From an uncultured Muribaculum sp. (lineage in GTDB: Bacteria; Bacteroidota; Bacteroidia; Bacteroidales; Muribaculaceae), in assembly GCA_910578835.1 (NCBI GenBank), contig CAJTSK010000002.1:62001-126000 (forward strand): 64,000 bases of DNA, read 5' to 3'. Shown here piece after piece: positions 63,078 through 64,000 of this stretch. Numbering within the stretch: position 1 is the stretch's first letter; the number at the start of each line of letters is the position of its first letter. Below the pieces are notes generated by a model that made no database searches, was not told the origin of the DNA, and worked only from the letters and a program-made list of their open reading frames with translations. A program made the translations under genes and the position numbers.

Positions 63078-63632
63078 TCAGGGGCATTCCTCTTCAAGGA
63101 AGTCAATCTCTTCAATAAGATTGCGGGCGATACCCGCAGTCAGCGGGCAGCCGCGCCGTGACTCGGTTTCTGCGTAAGCGCGGGTTTCGGCAAGTCGTCC
63201 GGGAAGCAGGTTGAACATTAGCCTCAACGCGGTATAGCGTGACATGTCGCAATCCGACAGTATTAACTCTTCGGCAAGATTACATGCCCAGGTCATCTTT
63301 TTCAACAGCTTAAGGCAAAGTATATCAGCTACCTCCGTGGTCGGGATTGTGGATATCCATTCACGGGCTGTGGAGATGTCAAACTGCTCCGGCGGATATA
63401 CCATCGGTGCGAGCAACAGGCTTTCACGCGTGGAGTCATTGTGCCATAGCTCTTCAGCGAGTTGTGCCGACTGTGGTGTATCACCAGCAATAGCAACCAA
63501 TTGCGGTATATTTACACCAAAAATAATACGATAAGGCGCACCCATGCGACGCATTGCGTCGGCGACGGCGCCGTTGCGCAATGCGTACATGCGATGCTTG
63601 ATTTCTTGTAACGGGTTGTTAAATCGAGTCAT
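63078..63632 (-). CDS. DNA alkylation repair-like HEAT protein
   Basis: 184 residues from ATG at 63632. It is helical throughout and begins NNPLQEIKHRMYALRNGAVADAMRRMGAPYRIIFG, which I associate with a Bacteroidetes protein set annotated as DNA alkylation repair-like (AlkD/HEAT fold). The usual catalytic residues of AlkD cannot be placed with confidence. The chosen start overlaps the thiH stop by 14 nt. An earlier in-frame ATG at 63704 would overlap thiH by 86 nt and was not preferred. Role in repair is inferred from family only. Confidence 0.65.
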   Translation of the reverse strand: MTRFNNPLQEIKHRMYALRNGAVADAMRRMGAPYRIIFGVNIPQLVAIAGDTPQSAQLAEELWHNDSTRESLLLAPMVYPPEQFDISTAREWISTIPTTEVADILCLKLLKKMTWACNLAEELILSDCDMSRYTALRLMFNLLPGRLAETRAYAETESRRGCPLTAGIARNLIEEIDFLEEECP

Positions 63633-64000
63633 TGGAATCAAATATTTTATCCCAGTCTTTCCATACAGCCTCATAGCCAAGCTTTCTGATGCCGTTGACC
63701 ACATCCTCGGGGCTGCGACCGTCGCTCACTTCAAACTGTTCAAGCGAGTCGGGCGAAACAGCATAGCCACCCGGGTCGGTCTTACTTCCGGCGCTCATCG
63801 AGGTAACTCCGAGTTTCATCATGTTTTCGCGGAATACCGGATTTTCACGTGTAGAGTAGCTGATGTCGACATCATGGTCAAAGATACGAAACGCAAATGT
63901 AAGCTGGGCAAGCTCCTTGTCGCTCATCACTACATTGGGTTGGAAATGTCCTTCTGACGGGCGCATACGCGGGAAATTAACTGAAAATTTGGTCTGCCAG
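63619..64000 (-). CDS. thiH: 2-iminoacetate synthase ThiH (partial, C-terminal end)
   Basis: Only the C-terminal about 127 residues are in the window, entering at the right edge (WQTKFSVNFPRMRPSEGHFQPN). The FPRMRP segment, the SDKELAQLTFAFRIF stretch and STRENPVFRENM are typical of ThiH, which cleaves tyrosine to make dehydroglycine for the thiazole of thiamine. The radical SAM cysteines lie outside the window. Other thi genes are probably upstream, beyond the edge. Confidence 0.9.
   Translation of the reverse strand, partial: WQTKFSVNFPRMRPSEGHFQPNVVMSDKELAQLTFAFRIFDHDVDISYSTRENPVFRENMMKLGVTSMSAGSKTDPGGYAVSPDSLEQFEVSDGRSPEDVVNGIRKLGYEAVWKDWDKIFDSNDSI

Noticed and set aside
1..64000. tRNA, rRNA, transposase or phage genes
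   Set aside because: I scanned the intergenic gaps and the protein set and saw no cloverleaf, rRNA core, transposase or integrase signal.

Overview
The window reads as a chromosomal segment of a Bacteroidales bacterium, plausibly a gut Muribaculaceae member. The grounds are: repeated Bacteroidetes-type promoters (TTTG or TTG, 19-21 bp, TAnnTTTG), a SprA homologue beside ruvA, a type III glutamine synthetase, the DapL lysine route, NspC, a FeoA-FeoB fusion, PorT-like beta-barrels, and moderate GC. The genus is inference. I see no rRNA, tRNA, CRISPR array, insertion sequence or prophage, and coding density is high. The right edge cuts thiH and the left edge cuts a TolC-family gene.

Layout. 1-4904 (minus): a five-gene MacAB-TolC-like export operon (ATPase, two permeases, adaptor, TolC). 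5153-13778 (plus): ruvA, the 2483-residue sprA and an unknown small gene. 13945-26233 (plus): lysine and nitrogen assimilation, dapF-dapL-glnN, then a strong hairpin terminator, then gltB-gltD and a PurF-like amidotransferase; a TM2-domain protein follows. 26701-31153 (minus): a coupled operon of UvrD-type helicase, carboxynorspermidine decarboxylase and a glycosyltransferase. 31309-33341 (plus): an uncharacterised radical-SAM plus DUF4130-type DNA-repair gene pair. 33498-35906: FeoAB.

35922-40120 (minus): cobalamin nucleotide-loop assembly (cobU, cobT, cobS, cobC) with a MATE exporter at the end. 40121-40455 is a non-coding stretch with the cobU promoter, a long structured element that may be a small RNA or leader, and the trxB terminator. 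40456-48871 (minus): trxB, a LolA-like protein, ftsK, rpe, a DedA protein, a UDG-superfamily glycosylase overlapping a flavodiiron protein gene, and efp. 48995-54264 (plus): a GH3 glycosidase, a membrane pyrophosphatase and a secreted alpha/beta hydrolase. 54429-64000: mutL, outer-membrane barrels, an HsdR_N-type nuclease-fold protein divergent from holA, a LysM/binding-protein fusion, an OmpA lipoprotein, an EamA transporter, a HEAT-like alkylation-repair relative, and the end of thiH.

Most genes are housekeeping. The points I would look at first are: the flavodiiron/DNA-glycosylase overlap (a possible nitrosative-stress module), the radical-SAM/DUF4130 pair, the structured element upstream of cobU, the hairpin between glnN and gltB, the palindrome over the ftsK promoter, and a MutL whose endonuclease motifs look lost.
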